A DNA stretch of 13,568 nt from CAZBWS01 sp964495705 (lineage in GTDB: Bacteria; Pseudomonadota; Gammaproteobacteria; HTCC5015). The notes below the pieces were generated by a model that worked only from the letters and a program-made list of their open reading frames with translations, searched no databases and was not told the DNA's origin. This document shows, in pieces, positions 7,957 to 13,568 of this stretch. The stretch covers positions 1 through 13,568 of the forward strand of contig CAZBWS010000067.1 of assembly GCA_964495705.1 (NCBI GenBank). Direction: 5' to 3'. The translations under genes and the position numbers were made by a program. How positions within the stretch are numbered: position 1 is the first letter of the stretch; the number at the start of each line of letters is the position of its first letter.

Positions 7957-8858
7957 TATGAATTACCCTGTAAACCACCGGTATGCCACAGCAATACATG
8001 GCGGCCTAAATGCGGATGGTTTATTTCATTATAGTGTCTAAAGGCATTACACATTTTAATTGTGTATACAGGATCTAAGGCAATACCCCATAGCTTTTCA
8101 AAATAGACTTGCTGTTGTTTAAGCTCAGCACTTTGCTTGCCAAAGCCTTTGCCGCAGTAGCTATGCTCTAGATATAAATTGTTCGGCCACGGCTTATCCG
8201 CATGGGCGGCGAGTTTTTGCATATCTTGCAGGATGCCGTTTTCGCCATCCGCGCCTTTTAATACAACGATACCAATCACTTTGCTATTCCAACCGCGCTG
8301 TTGAATGCCCAAGGCTAACCCCAATGCGGTACAACCAGTGCCAATGGGAACAAAAATAGTATCCGGTTCTTTTTCTAACTCAGCAACGCCTTGTATGATG
8401 CCTTGCAGTGCCTGAGTATCGCTGCCGCCCTCGGGTAGCCACTGGGCGGAATGTGCTTCTGCCAGCCTATCCGCATAGGCCTTGTCGCCGCGCAGTTTTT
8501 GAAATTTTATTTTATCTACAAAGTGTAACTCTGTATTCCACGCACTTAAATCTTGTAACGTTCGCGTGAAATTTTCGGGTTTGTGGCCGCGAATAAACGC
8601 GCTTAGAGGTATATCTTCTTGATGACATAGATAGGCTAATGCATGCAAAAAATTAGAGCGATTGCCCCCCATGGTCAATAGGTGTTTAGGCTTGTTGTTG
8701 CGTATGTCTTGAATTAGGCGCTCTAACTTACGTGCTTTATTACCCGATACAATGGGGTGTATAAGGTCATCACGCTTAATGTGGATGTGTTGCGAGCCCG
8801 CCCATTCGGGAGTGTTTAATACTTGTATAGGCGAGGGCAGTTGTAGGTCAATATTCAC
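7956..8858 (-). CDS. PLP-dependent enzyme, ACC deaminase/D-cysteine desulfhydrase family
   Basis: A 300-residue fold-type II PLP enzyme. The family opens the ring of 1-aminocyclopropane-1-carboxylate or splits D-cysteine to pyruvate, H2S and ammonia. Visible motifs: IKRDDLIHP (27-35), the PLP lysine in SGNKARKLE (Lys41), GGNRSNFLHALAY at 64-76 where many relatives have SNH, the phosphate-binding loop GTGCTALG (173-180), LDPVYTIK (261-268) and the C-terminal HTGGLQG. The substrate cannot be decided from these. The start is GTG 8858; an in-frame TAA lies four codons upstream, and AAGAGA abuts the GTG, so the ribosome binding site is poorly spaced. It begins 18 nt after the bufC-like stop and overlaps the DUF6122 gene by one base, which suggests one transcript with the bufferin genes. 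Confidence 0.88.
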   Translation of the reverse strand: MNIDLQLPSPIQVLNTPEWAGSQHIHIKRDDLIHPIVSGNKARKLERLIQDIRNNKPKHLLTMGGNRSNFLHALAYLCHQEDIPLSAFIRGHKPENFTRTLQDLSAWNTELHFVDKIKFQKLRGDKAYADRLAEAHSAQWLPEGGSDTQALQGIIQGVAELEKEPDTIFVPIGTGCTALGLALGIQQRGWNSKVIGIVVLKGADGENGILQDMQKLAAHADKPWPNNLYLEHSYCGKGFGKQSAELKQQQVYFEKLWGIALDPVYTIKMCNAFRHYNEINHPHLGRHVLLWHTGGLQGNS

Positions 8859-8876
8859 TCTCTTAGTTTAACAGAG

Positions 8877-9656
8877 TTATTTAAGTTGGCTTAACAGGCC
8901 TAAATTTATCCAGTTATTAAGCGCTTTCACAGCTTCTAGTCCAATCGCTTCAGCGTCGAAGTGTTCTAAGAGTTGCTCACACAAAGCAGCAAAATTTTCT
9001 CCGTGTAAGGCGCTTTCGATCATCTGTAATTCGTGGTCGGGCAATGAGGTGAACTCAGTCAGGCGCTCACCATTGCGCCATAAAACCCAATGACTATTAT
9101 GTTGCTGTTGTGCAGGCTGCGGGTCTTGTTCTTGCTTTATGGCTTGCCAGCTTTCAACGCTATTCCAATGTGTTTTGAAAATTTGCACGCTGGGGTGAAA
9201 GCGCAACTGCATCGTTGGCCATTGCTCAGGCGGTAGAGCCTGCAAGTCGGCTATACTCACACGTTCCGCTTCACCCGCGTCAAAGGCCGTCATTAGGGCT
9301 CGCTCGAAACGGGCTATATCTGCAATGATGAGGTGGTCACGAAAAGGAGGCGTGACCTTCAAGTAGTTAGGTAGTTGGTCGCAAAAATACCGCAATGAGC
9401 GATGCTGCGATGGGTGGGCATTGATATAACCTGTCACCATCTGATCAAATAAATCATCGCCAAGGTAGGTGCCCAAAACAGGGTGGTCTGTTTCTATCGT
9501 TTCCTTGAAGCGCATACGATAGGCATTGGCATAAATATTCAAGCGCGTGTCGGTGTCGATATTGCCCTGCTGCACAACTCGTTGGGCAATATTTTGTTCG
9601 CCTTTGACAATATAAGACATGAACTCTTGCTGTAGTGCGCGTAGTGACTGACTCAT
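8877..9656 (-). CDS. BufC/HvfC-like partner of the MNIO enzyme (DUF2063 N-terminal domain)
   Basis: A 259-residue protein. The N-terminal half carries the DUF2063 pattern: RALQQEFMSYIV, then RLNIYANAYRMRFKETIETDHPVLGTYLGDDLFD, then YINAHPSQHRSLRYFCDQLPNYL and a segment DHLIIADIARFERALMTAFDA. The C-terminal half (about 125-259) contains a WPTMQLRFHPSVQIFKTHWNS segment and a HWVLWRNGERLTEF strand, as in BufC-type proteins. In characterised systems this protein binds the precursor peptide and forms a complex with the DUF692/MNIO enzyme. Its ATG overlaps the stop of the MNIO gene by 4 nt (ATGA), fitting an obligate partnership. Confidence 0.92.
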   Translation of the reverse strand: MSQSLRALQQEFMSYIVKGEQNIAQRVVQQGNIDTDTRLNIYANAYRMRFKETIETDHPVLGTYLGDDLFDQMVTGYINAHPSQHRSLRYFCDQLPNYLKVTPPFRDHLIIADIARFERALMTAFDAGEAERVSIADLQALPPEQWPTMQLRFHPSVQIFKTHWNSVESWQAIKQEQDPQPAQQQHNSHWVLWRNGERLTEFTSLPDHELQMIESALHGENFAALCEQLLEHFDAEAIGLEAVKALNNWINLGLLSQLK

Positions 9657-10504
9657 GCGCGAGTTATCATGGGTTTCTGTTCAGGGAAAGTATCCGCATA
9701 GCGCTGGCGAGCGATATTGAGCTCATCCAATAGTGCGTCAAATTCAGGGATATGGTCGTCGCGCTCGATCATGGTACTAACAGGGCCAAATAACTTTAGG
9801 GCTTCACTGTATAGCTCCCACACTGGGTCAGGTACATCGTGGTCATGGGTGTCGATCACATAGTCTCCATAGTCGGTGTGGCCGGCAAGGTGAAACTGGC
9901 AAACGCGCTCTGGGTTCATGTGTTGTAGGTAGTGTAGAGGGTCAAAGTTGTGATTACGCGAGCTGACGTAAACATTGTTGACGTCGAACAGTTGTAAGCA
10001 GTCGGCACGCTCACAGACTTCAGCAAAAAATTCCCACTCCGTCATTTCTCCCGAATCGGTATAACTAAGGTAGCTAGAGACATTCTCTAACAACATTTGA
10101 CGACCTAAAAAATCTTGCACTTGCTTTACGCGCTCAGCAACGTGGACGATGGTTTCCTCGGTGTAGGGCAAGGGTAATAGGTCGTGGCTATTCTGGCCGT
10201 GGATAGACGTCCAGCAAATATGATCTGAAATCCACTCGGGCTGTACTTCTGCCGTGAGTGTCTTTAGTTTTTTTAAATAGTCCATGTCAAGTGGATCGGT
10301 GCTGCCGATTGACATAGAGACCCCGTGCATAACAATAGGGTAGTGTTCACGTATGGCGTGTAAATAGTGTTTGGGTTTACCGCCTGCCACCATGAAATTT
10401 TCAGAGATGACTTCAAACCAATCAACTTTAGGTAGATGATCTAATACGTGTTGGAAATGTACCGTGCGTAGGCCAAGGCCAAAGCCAAGAAAGGGTCTAG
10501 TCAT
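9653..10504 (-). CDS. DUF692/MNIO family bufferin maturase (BufB/HvfB-like)
   Basis: A 283-residue TIM-barrel enzyme of the multinuclear non-heme iron-dependent oxidative (MNIO) family, which modifies Cys residues of ribosomal peptides in the cytoplasm. Start MTRPFLGFGLGLR is typical. Metal-ligand type residues are all in place: His60 in MHGVSMSIGS, His95 in WISDHICW, Glu140-Asn141 in LLENVSSYLSY, Asp174 and Asn177 in LFDVNNVYVSS, His205 and His209 in FHLAGH, Asp218/His220 in DTHDHDVPDPVWELY, and Glu247 in MIERDD. Family knowledge: some MNIOs convert Cys to thiooxazole in bufferins, giving copper-binding sites. It lies 58 nt after the precursor gene with a strong hairpin between, and overlaps the bufC-like gene by 4 nt. 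Confidence 0.95.
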   Translation of the reverse strand: MTRPFLGFGLGLRTVHFQHVLDHLPKVDWFEVISENFMVAGGKPKHYLHAIREHYPIVMHGVSMSIGSTDPLDMDYLKKLKTLTAEVQPEWISDHICWTSIHGQNSHDLLPLPYTEETIVHVAERVKQVQDFLGRQMLLENVSSYLSYTDSGEMTEWEFFAEVCERADCLQLFDVNNVYVSSRNHNFDPLHYLQHMNPERVCQFHLAGHTDYGDYVIDTHDHDVPDPVWELYSEALKLFGPVSTMIERDDHIPEFDALLDELNIARQRYADTFPEQKPMITRA

Positions 10505-10529
10505 TGTATTCTCAAGGTTAAAACTAAGT

Positions 10530-10553
10530 ACAGGGGAGGCAGGCCTCCCCTGT
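10530..10553 (-). terminator. strong hairpin between precursor and maturase genes (partial terminator or mRNA stabiliser)
   Basis: ACAGGGGAGGC (10530-10540) and GCCTCCCCTGT (10543-10553) are perfect inverted copies, so the RNA forms a 10-11 bp GC-rich stem with a tiny loop. On the minus strand the stem is followed by ACTTAGTTTTAA, only a weak U tract. It lies 9 nt after the precursor stop and about 25 nt before the MNIO start. This arrangement would let the precursor be made in excess over its enzymes. The + strand has no gene that would need it. Confidence 0.65.
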
Positions 10554-10562
10554 GAGTAGGTA

Positions 10563-11033
10563 TTACTTACCTACTTTACCGCCGATGTCAGCGCACGATT
10601 TTGCCGGAGTTGCGACGAAGCCAGTGCCCTTACAAGTAGCGTGACCCGCACAAGCATTGTCGGCTGTCTTACAGTCGTTGTGACCCTTACAAACGTTTAC
10701 GTTGTAGCAGTGTACCAAGTTAGCCTTGTTGATGGTGCCTTTCCAGCTGTCTTTTTGCTTGCCGCCTACGTCAGCGCAAGATTTAGCAGGCATAGCCACG
10801 AAGCCAGTACCATTACAGGAAGCGTGACCCGCACAAGCGTTGTCAGCTGTTTTGCAGTCGTTATGACCCTTACAGATATTAACGTCATAACAATGGACTA
10901 GGTCAGTGGTATTGGAGCTAGATTCTGCGGTTTCAGCGACTTCGCCACCACCAAATAGTGAGCAGCCTGCTAGGCTAGCTGCGGCAAGAGCAAGTGATGC
11001 ACCAGTTAGTGCGTTTTTAGTGTTCTTTTTCAT
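10563..11033 (-). CDS. bufferin-type precursor peptide with two Cys-rich modules (BufA2-like)
   Basis: A 156-residue secreted peptide. The N-terminus MKKNTKNALTGASLALAAAS followed by LAGC is a signal peptide whose end is a perfect lipobox (Cys24), then a short acidic/Ser linker. Two modules follow, residues 47-92 and 108-153, 40 of 46 residues identical by eye. Each carries six Cys (48, 54, 60, 67, 73, 86 and 109, 115, 121, 128, 134, 147) in the pattern HCY-VN-CKGHNDCKTADNAC, AGHA-C, GTGFVA and PAKSCAD-GGK. This repeat type is known from peptides encoded beside MNIO enzymes and annotated as BufA2 bufferin metallophores. GGAG 7 nt before ATG 11033 supports the start. It is the first gene of a cluster with the MNIO and BufC-like genes, so its Cys are the probable substrates and copper or another metal the likely ligand. 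Confidence 0.92.
   Translation of the reverse strand: MKKNTKNALTGASLALAAASLAGCSLFGGGEVAETAESSSNTTDLVHCYDVNICKGHNDCKTADNACAGHASCNGTGFVAMPAKSCADVGGKQKDSWKGTINKANLVHCYNVNVCKGHNDCKTADNACAGHATCKGTGFVATPAKSCADIGGKVGK
10575..10712 (-). repeat. second Cys-module copy in the precursor gene
   Basis: This 138-nt stretch encodes residues 108-153 of the precursor. With 10758-10895 it forms an in-frame direct repeat at a period of 183 nt. The six amino-acid differences are conservative or at surface-type positions; every Cys is kept. Confidence 0.9.
10758..10895 (-). repeat. first Cys-module copy in the precursor gene
   Basis: Encodes residues 47-92, the signal-peptide-proximal module. The 15-residue linker to the second module (QKDSWKGTINKANLV) is not repeated. 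Confidence 0.9.
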
Positions 11034-11059
11034 GCTTATCTCCAGATAAGAGTTGTGAT

Positions 11060-11073
11060 GCAGGCTGGCCTGC
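11060..11073 (-). promoter_or_regulatory. small palindrome in the precursor leader
   Basis: GCAGGC and GCCTGC are perfect inverted arms around two bases. It lies about 27 nt upstream of the precursor start codon and inside the leader if transcription begins near 11085. It could be a leader hairpin or an operator; function unknown. Confidence 0.35.
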
Positions 11074-11091
11074 TATATAAGTTACAGCCGC

Positions 11092-11119
11092 TTAGAAGGG
11101 AGTACCCATCAATAGTTCC
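11092..11119 (-). promoter_or_regulatory. candidate sigma-E/ECF-type promoter for the bufferin cluster
   Basis: On the minus strand GGAACTA (11119-11113) and TCTAA (11096-11092) are separated by 16 nt. This resembles the sigma-E pattern GGAACTT-N16-TCTGA. A start near 11085 would leave a leader of about 50 nt before ATG 11033. Some bufferin operons are known to be under ECF sigma factors, which fits, but no sigma gene is in the window and the match is by eye. Confidence 0.35.
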
Positions 11120-11177
11120 TTGTCTGTAAAATATTGATAGACGATTTAGTTCTACCCTTAGTCGCTGTTCATTGATA

Positions 11178-12575
11178 CTAGCACAGTGTGCGAATTTGCA
11201 CGGCGTCGACACCTGCGCCAGCAATCACGTCTGATACCACCACCACTTTATCCCCTGTCATTAATCCATATTTTTCCTGTAGCACTTCCATCGCATGTTG
11301 TAGGGTTTTTTCTGGGTCAGAGCTAAATTCTATGCGGCTGGATGTCACTGCTCTATTTAAAGATAGCTGGCGGCGTGTTCGCGCTTCATTGGTGAAGGCA
11401 TAGATCGGTGTAGTTTGTGGCCGGCAATTGGTGATGTGATGCGCGGTTAAACCTCGGCGAGTAATGACAACGATGCCCTTGGCACCTAGAGATTCGGCGA
11501 GCGATACGGCAGAGACCGCGAGCTGCTGCTTATCGTTGTCACGAATTAAATCTTGTTCAAATTTTAAGCTCTCGCCTTGTTCTGAGGTACAGGCAATGCG
11601 ATCAAGATAGTTAATGCATTTCAGTGGGTATTTACCAACGGTCGTCTCGCCAGAGAGCATGATGGCGTCGGTGCCTTCATAGATAGCATTGGCCACGTCG
11701 GTCACTTCGGCACGCGTTGGCATAGGGTTTTCAATCATCGACTCTAAAAGGTGAGTTGCAACAATGACTCGGCGGCCATATTTGTGACATTTATGAATAA
11801 TAGTGCGTTGTACATTGGGGAGCTCTTCCGCTTTAATCTCTACGCCCAAATCACCTCGGGCGACCATTATTCCATCAGACTCTTGAATGATTTCATCGAT
11901 ATTTTTGACGCCTTCCTGGTCTTCAATCTTAGCAATGACTTTGATTTTTCCAGCTTTTTCGCCCAACAATTCTTTAAGCTCTCGGATGTCACTGGCTTCT
12001 CGCACAAAGGACAAGGCGATAAAATCGACTTCTTGTTCGATAGCAAACAAAATGTCTTTGCGATCCTTTTTTGTGATTGCGGGTAAGTTTACGCGTATAC
12101 CCGGCAAGTTGACGTGGCGCTTACTCTTCAGTGTGCCACCATCGATAACTTCTACCTGCATATTCTGCTTTTCTTTATCTAATACTTTTAGGTTAATCAG
12201 CCCATTATCAACGGTAATGATATCGCCGACTTGTACGGTATCAATAAGGTCATCATAGTTAATATGAATAGAGGTCTCTTCAACATTAGAGGCTCGGCCC
12301 ACAATTGATAGAACATCTCCTTGTTTAAGTTCTAGCTCACCTTCCATATCCCCCGTGCGAATTTCGGGGCCCTGAGTGTCCAATAATACGGGAACAGGGT
12401 GTTTGATTTTTTGGTTCAAGGTCTTGATCGATTTGATGACCTTGGCATGGGACGCATGATCGCCATGGGACATGTTCAAACGCACGATATCCATGCCTTC
12501 GTCGTACATCTTATGTAGCATGTCATAAGACTGTGAAACGGGGCCGATAGTGCAGATTATTTTTGTTTTACGCAT
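11178..12575 (-). CDS. pyk: pyruvate kinase
   Basis: A 465-residue glycolytic enzyme that makes pyruvate and ATP from phosphoenolpyruvate and ADP. The chosen start is ATG 12575 (MRKTKIICTIGP), with AGAGAGGA ending about 5 nt upstream; an upstream ATG at 12614 would add 13 residues not seen in the family. Key residues: Arg32, Asn34 and Ser36 in VRLNMSHG, Glu71 in DTQGPEIRTG (a Glu here marks potassium-dependent enzymes; the preceding Lys of many homologues is Gln), Lys216 and Glu218 in AKIED, Asp242 in ARGDLGVE, and Thr274 in ATHLLESM. A B domain lies at about 74-165 and an effector-type C domain after about 345. The bufferin precursor gene follows 144 nt downstream on the same strand with no obvious strong terminator between. 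Confidence 0.95.
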   Translation of the reverse strand: MRKTKIICTIGPVSQSYDMLHKMYDEGMDIVRLNMSHGDHASHAKVIKSIKTLNQKIKHPVPVLLDTQGPEIRTGDMEGELELKQGDVLSIVGRASNVEETSIHINYDDLIDTVQVGDIITVDNGLINLKVLDKEKQNMQVEVIDGGTLKSKRHVNLPGIRVNLPAITKKDRKDILFAIEQEVDFIALSFVREASDIRELKELLGEKAGKIKVIAKIEDQEGVKNIDEIIQESDGIMVARGDLGVEIKAEELPNVQRTIIHKCHKYGRRVIVATHLLESMIENPMPTRAEVTDVANAIYEGTDAIMLSGETTVGKYPLKCINYLDRIACTSEQGESLKFEQDLIRDNDKQQLAVSAVSLAESLGAKGIVVITRRGLTAHHITNCRPQTTPIYAFTNEARTRRQLSLNRAVTSSRIEFSSDPEKTLQHAMEVLQEKYGLMTGDKVVVVSDVIAGAGVDAVQIRTLC

Positions 12576-12760
12576 GAATTCCTCTCTATAGCTAAGTTGT
12601 AGCATAGCTGCCAAACGGAGTCAGTTATTTGTTTTATAAATATCTATATTGAGGCTTTCGAGGCATTTAAGCAGCTTTTGAGTACGTGTTTTTTAGTGAA
12701 TATGAGGTCTTTTCAGTCTTAATGGCGCCTATGCTTGTGTTGCCGTGTATTGTTCAGCTG

Positions 12761-12790
12761 TTCAATGAGGGCGCATGATGGTGTTATACA
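12761..12790 (+). promoter_or_regulatory. candidate extended -10 promoter for the PF10118 gene
   Basis: TATACA (12785-12790) is preceded by TGT, an extended -10 arrangement, with a weak TTCAAT (12761-12766) 18 nt upstream. Transcription would start close to 12797, just before the GGAGAG ribosome binding site. Nothing else stands out in the 234-nt spacer between the divergent pyk and hydrolase genes. Confidence 0.25.
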
Positions 12791-12809
12791 AATAAGACTG
12801 GAGAGTGCT

Positions 12810-13568
12810 ATGAAGATGCCTGAAAATATTACCATTACCCCCCGTCGAGTTGAGCTAGATTTTGAGGGCTTACCGATCGTGTTTGTAAGAGACAACCCCG
12901 TTTTGAGTGCATTATTTTGTGCTTTGTCAGCTGTATTTCCCATGGGCGAGCGTCAGTTCATTGAAAGTGTGCGATATTATCAAGACCGTGTGATGGCCCC
13001 TGTTATGCAAAAGCAGGTTCGTGCTTTTATCGGCCAAGAGGCACATCATGGCAGCTTACATGATGATTTCAATGCAAAGCTCCAATCCCTTGGGTGGCGT
13101 ACTGACTTGATTGAAAACCAGGTGTTGTTCATGAATAAAATAATCACTAAAACACACTCCCCAGAACGTCAGTTGGCGCAAACAGTAGCCTTGGAACATT
13201 TAACCGCTATGTTCGCTGATTTTTTAATGAATAAGCCAGAATTTTTGGGCTCTAATGCACACCCCGATTTAAAAACGATGTTTTTATGGCATGCGGTTGA
13301 AGAGACAGAGCACAAAGCCGTCGCTTATGACCTTTATCAACTAGCGGTAGGCGATGATAAAATACGCACTAAAGAAATGAGTTATATTTTGCCATTTTTT
13401 GTCGCACATATGATGGAAGCAACAGCCTTGTTACTACATAAAAACAAGCGGTTAAAGCGTCGCTCGGGGTGGGTTGAAGCGTATCAGGCGATGTGGGGAA
13501 AAGAGGGTGTTTTTACTTATATACGCCAAGAGTTGAAAGGTTACTATAAAGTAGACTTTCATCCATGG
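12810..13568 (+). CDS. PF10118 predicted metal-dependent hydrolase, 3' end beyond window
   Basis: An open frame of 253 codons runs from ATG 12810 to the window end without stop; GGAGAG at 12800-12805 supports the start. The protein begins MKMPENITITPRRVELDFEG and continues FCALSAVFPMGERQFIESVR. Its acidic/His motifs are those of a ferritin-like di-metal helical bundle: ERQFIESVRYY, FIGQEAHHGSLH, LEHLTAMFADFL and WHAVEETEHKAVAYDLY. This matches the PF10118 family, annotated as predicted metal-dependent hydrolase but of unproven reaction; the EExxH-like pairs suggest a diiron site. Family members are usually somewhat under 300 residues, so only the C-terminal tail is missing. Confidence 0.85.
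   Translation, partial: MKMPENITITPRRVELDFEGLPIVFVRDNPVLSALFCALSAVFPMGERQFIESVRYYQDRVMAPVMQKQVRAFIGQEAHHGSLHDDFNAKLQSLGWRTDLIENQVLFMNKIITKTHSPERQLAQTVALEHLTAMFADFLMNKPEFLGSNAHPDLKTMFLWHAVEETEHKAVAYDLYQLAVGDDKIRTKEMSYILPFFVAHMMEATALLLHKNKRLKRRSGWVEAYQAMWGKEGVFTYIRQELKGYYKVDFHPW

Noticed and set aside
7837..8034. 65-codon + strand frame across the DUF6122/PLP gene junction
   Set aside because: Overlaps two well-supported minus-strand genes and has no family features.
10575..10895. CRISPR-like or mobile-element repeat
   Set aside because: The repeat is two protein-coding modules in one frame; no spacers, no transposase and no terminal inverted repeats anywhere in the window.
10641..10901. 86-codon + strand frame opposite the precursor gene
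   Set aside because: It is the antisense shadow of the repeated Cys modules and resembles no protein; the minus-strand frame has a signal peptide, ribosome binding site and family motifs.
11036..11224. 62-codon minus-strand frame between pyk and the precursor gene
   Set aside because: Lies over the end of pyk and the proposed regulatory region, with no ribosome binding site or recognisable protein.
12719..12943. 74-codon minus-strand frame upstream of pyk
   Set aside because: Overlaps the start of the PF10118 gene antisense; composition and sequence look like a chance frame.

Overview
The window reads as chromosomal DNA of a gammaproteobacterium. The adjacent pair yoaA-tsaB is arranged as in E. 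coli, and mrcB (PBP1b), the DUF2970 and DUF4197 proteins and a bufferin cluster are all common in this class. Base composition is balanced and gene density is high. A marine group such as Cellvibrionales/Spongiibacteraceae is a guess from gene content only. The sequence is a draft scaffold: a run of 100 N lies inside mrcB.

Layout. Positions 5-81 (-) hold a tRNA-Arg(CCU). On the + strand from 193 to 7103 follow a small DUF2970 membrane protein, a DUF4197 lipoprotein, the bifunctional peptidoglycan synthase PBP1b (interrupted by the gap), a TPR lipoprotein, the Fe-S helicase YoaA and TsaB of the t6A tRNA-modification pathway. Next, 7106-7645 is a decayed relic of a molybdopterin oxidoreductase: at least four collinear blocks of the family survive, spread over three reading frames. 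The strand then switches. From 12575 down to 7642 (-) lie pyruvate kinase, a bufferin-type cluster (precursor, MNIO maturase, BufC partner), a PLP enzyme of the ACC deaminase/D-cysteine desulfhydrase family and a DUF6122 membrane protein. The last gene, on + from 12810, is a PF10118 metal-dependent hydrolase cut by the window edge.

How the genes work together. mrcB and the TPR lipoprotein serve the cell envelope; yoaA and tsaB serve DNA repair and translation fidelity. The most interesting unit is 11119-7642. It starts with a Cys-rich precursor carrying two near-identical six-Cys modules behind a lipoprotein-type signal peptide. A strong hairpin, a DUF692/MNIO enzyme and a BufC-like protein overlapping it by 4 nt (ATGA) follow. 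This matches known bufferin (copper-buffering RiPP) systems in principle. The duplicated core, the lipobox and the downstream PLP enzyme in place of a DoxX gene are less usual. A sigma-E/ECF-like promoter can be proposed upstream.

The second notable point is the mrcB gap. The 55 nt on each side of the Ns are identical. Collapsing them restores one open frame from ATG 1331 to 3924 (812 codons plus stop) with a Lys/Ala-rich, histone-H1-like cytoplasmic tail. No wholly new system was recognised; the bufferin variant is the best candidate for follow-up.
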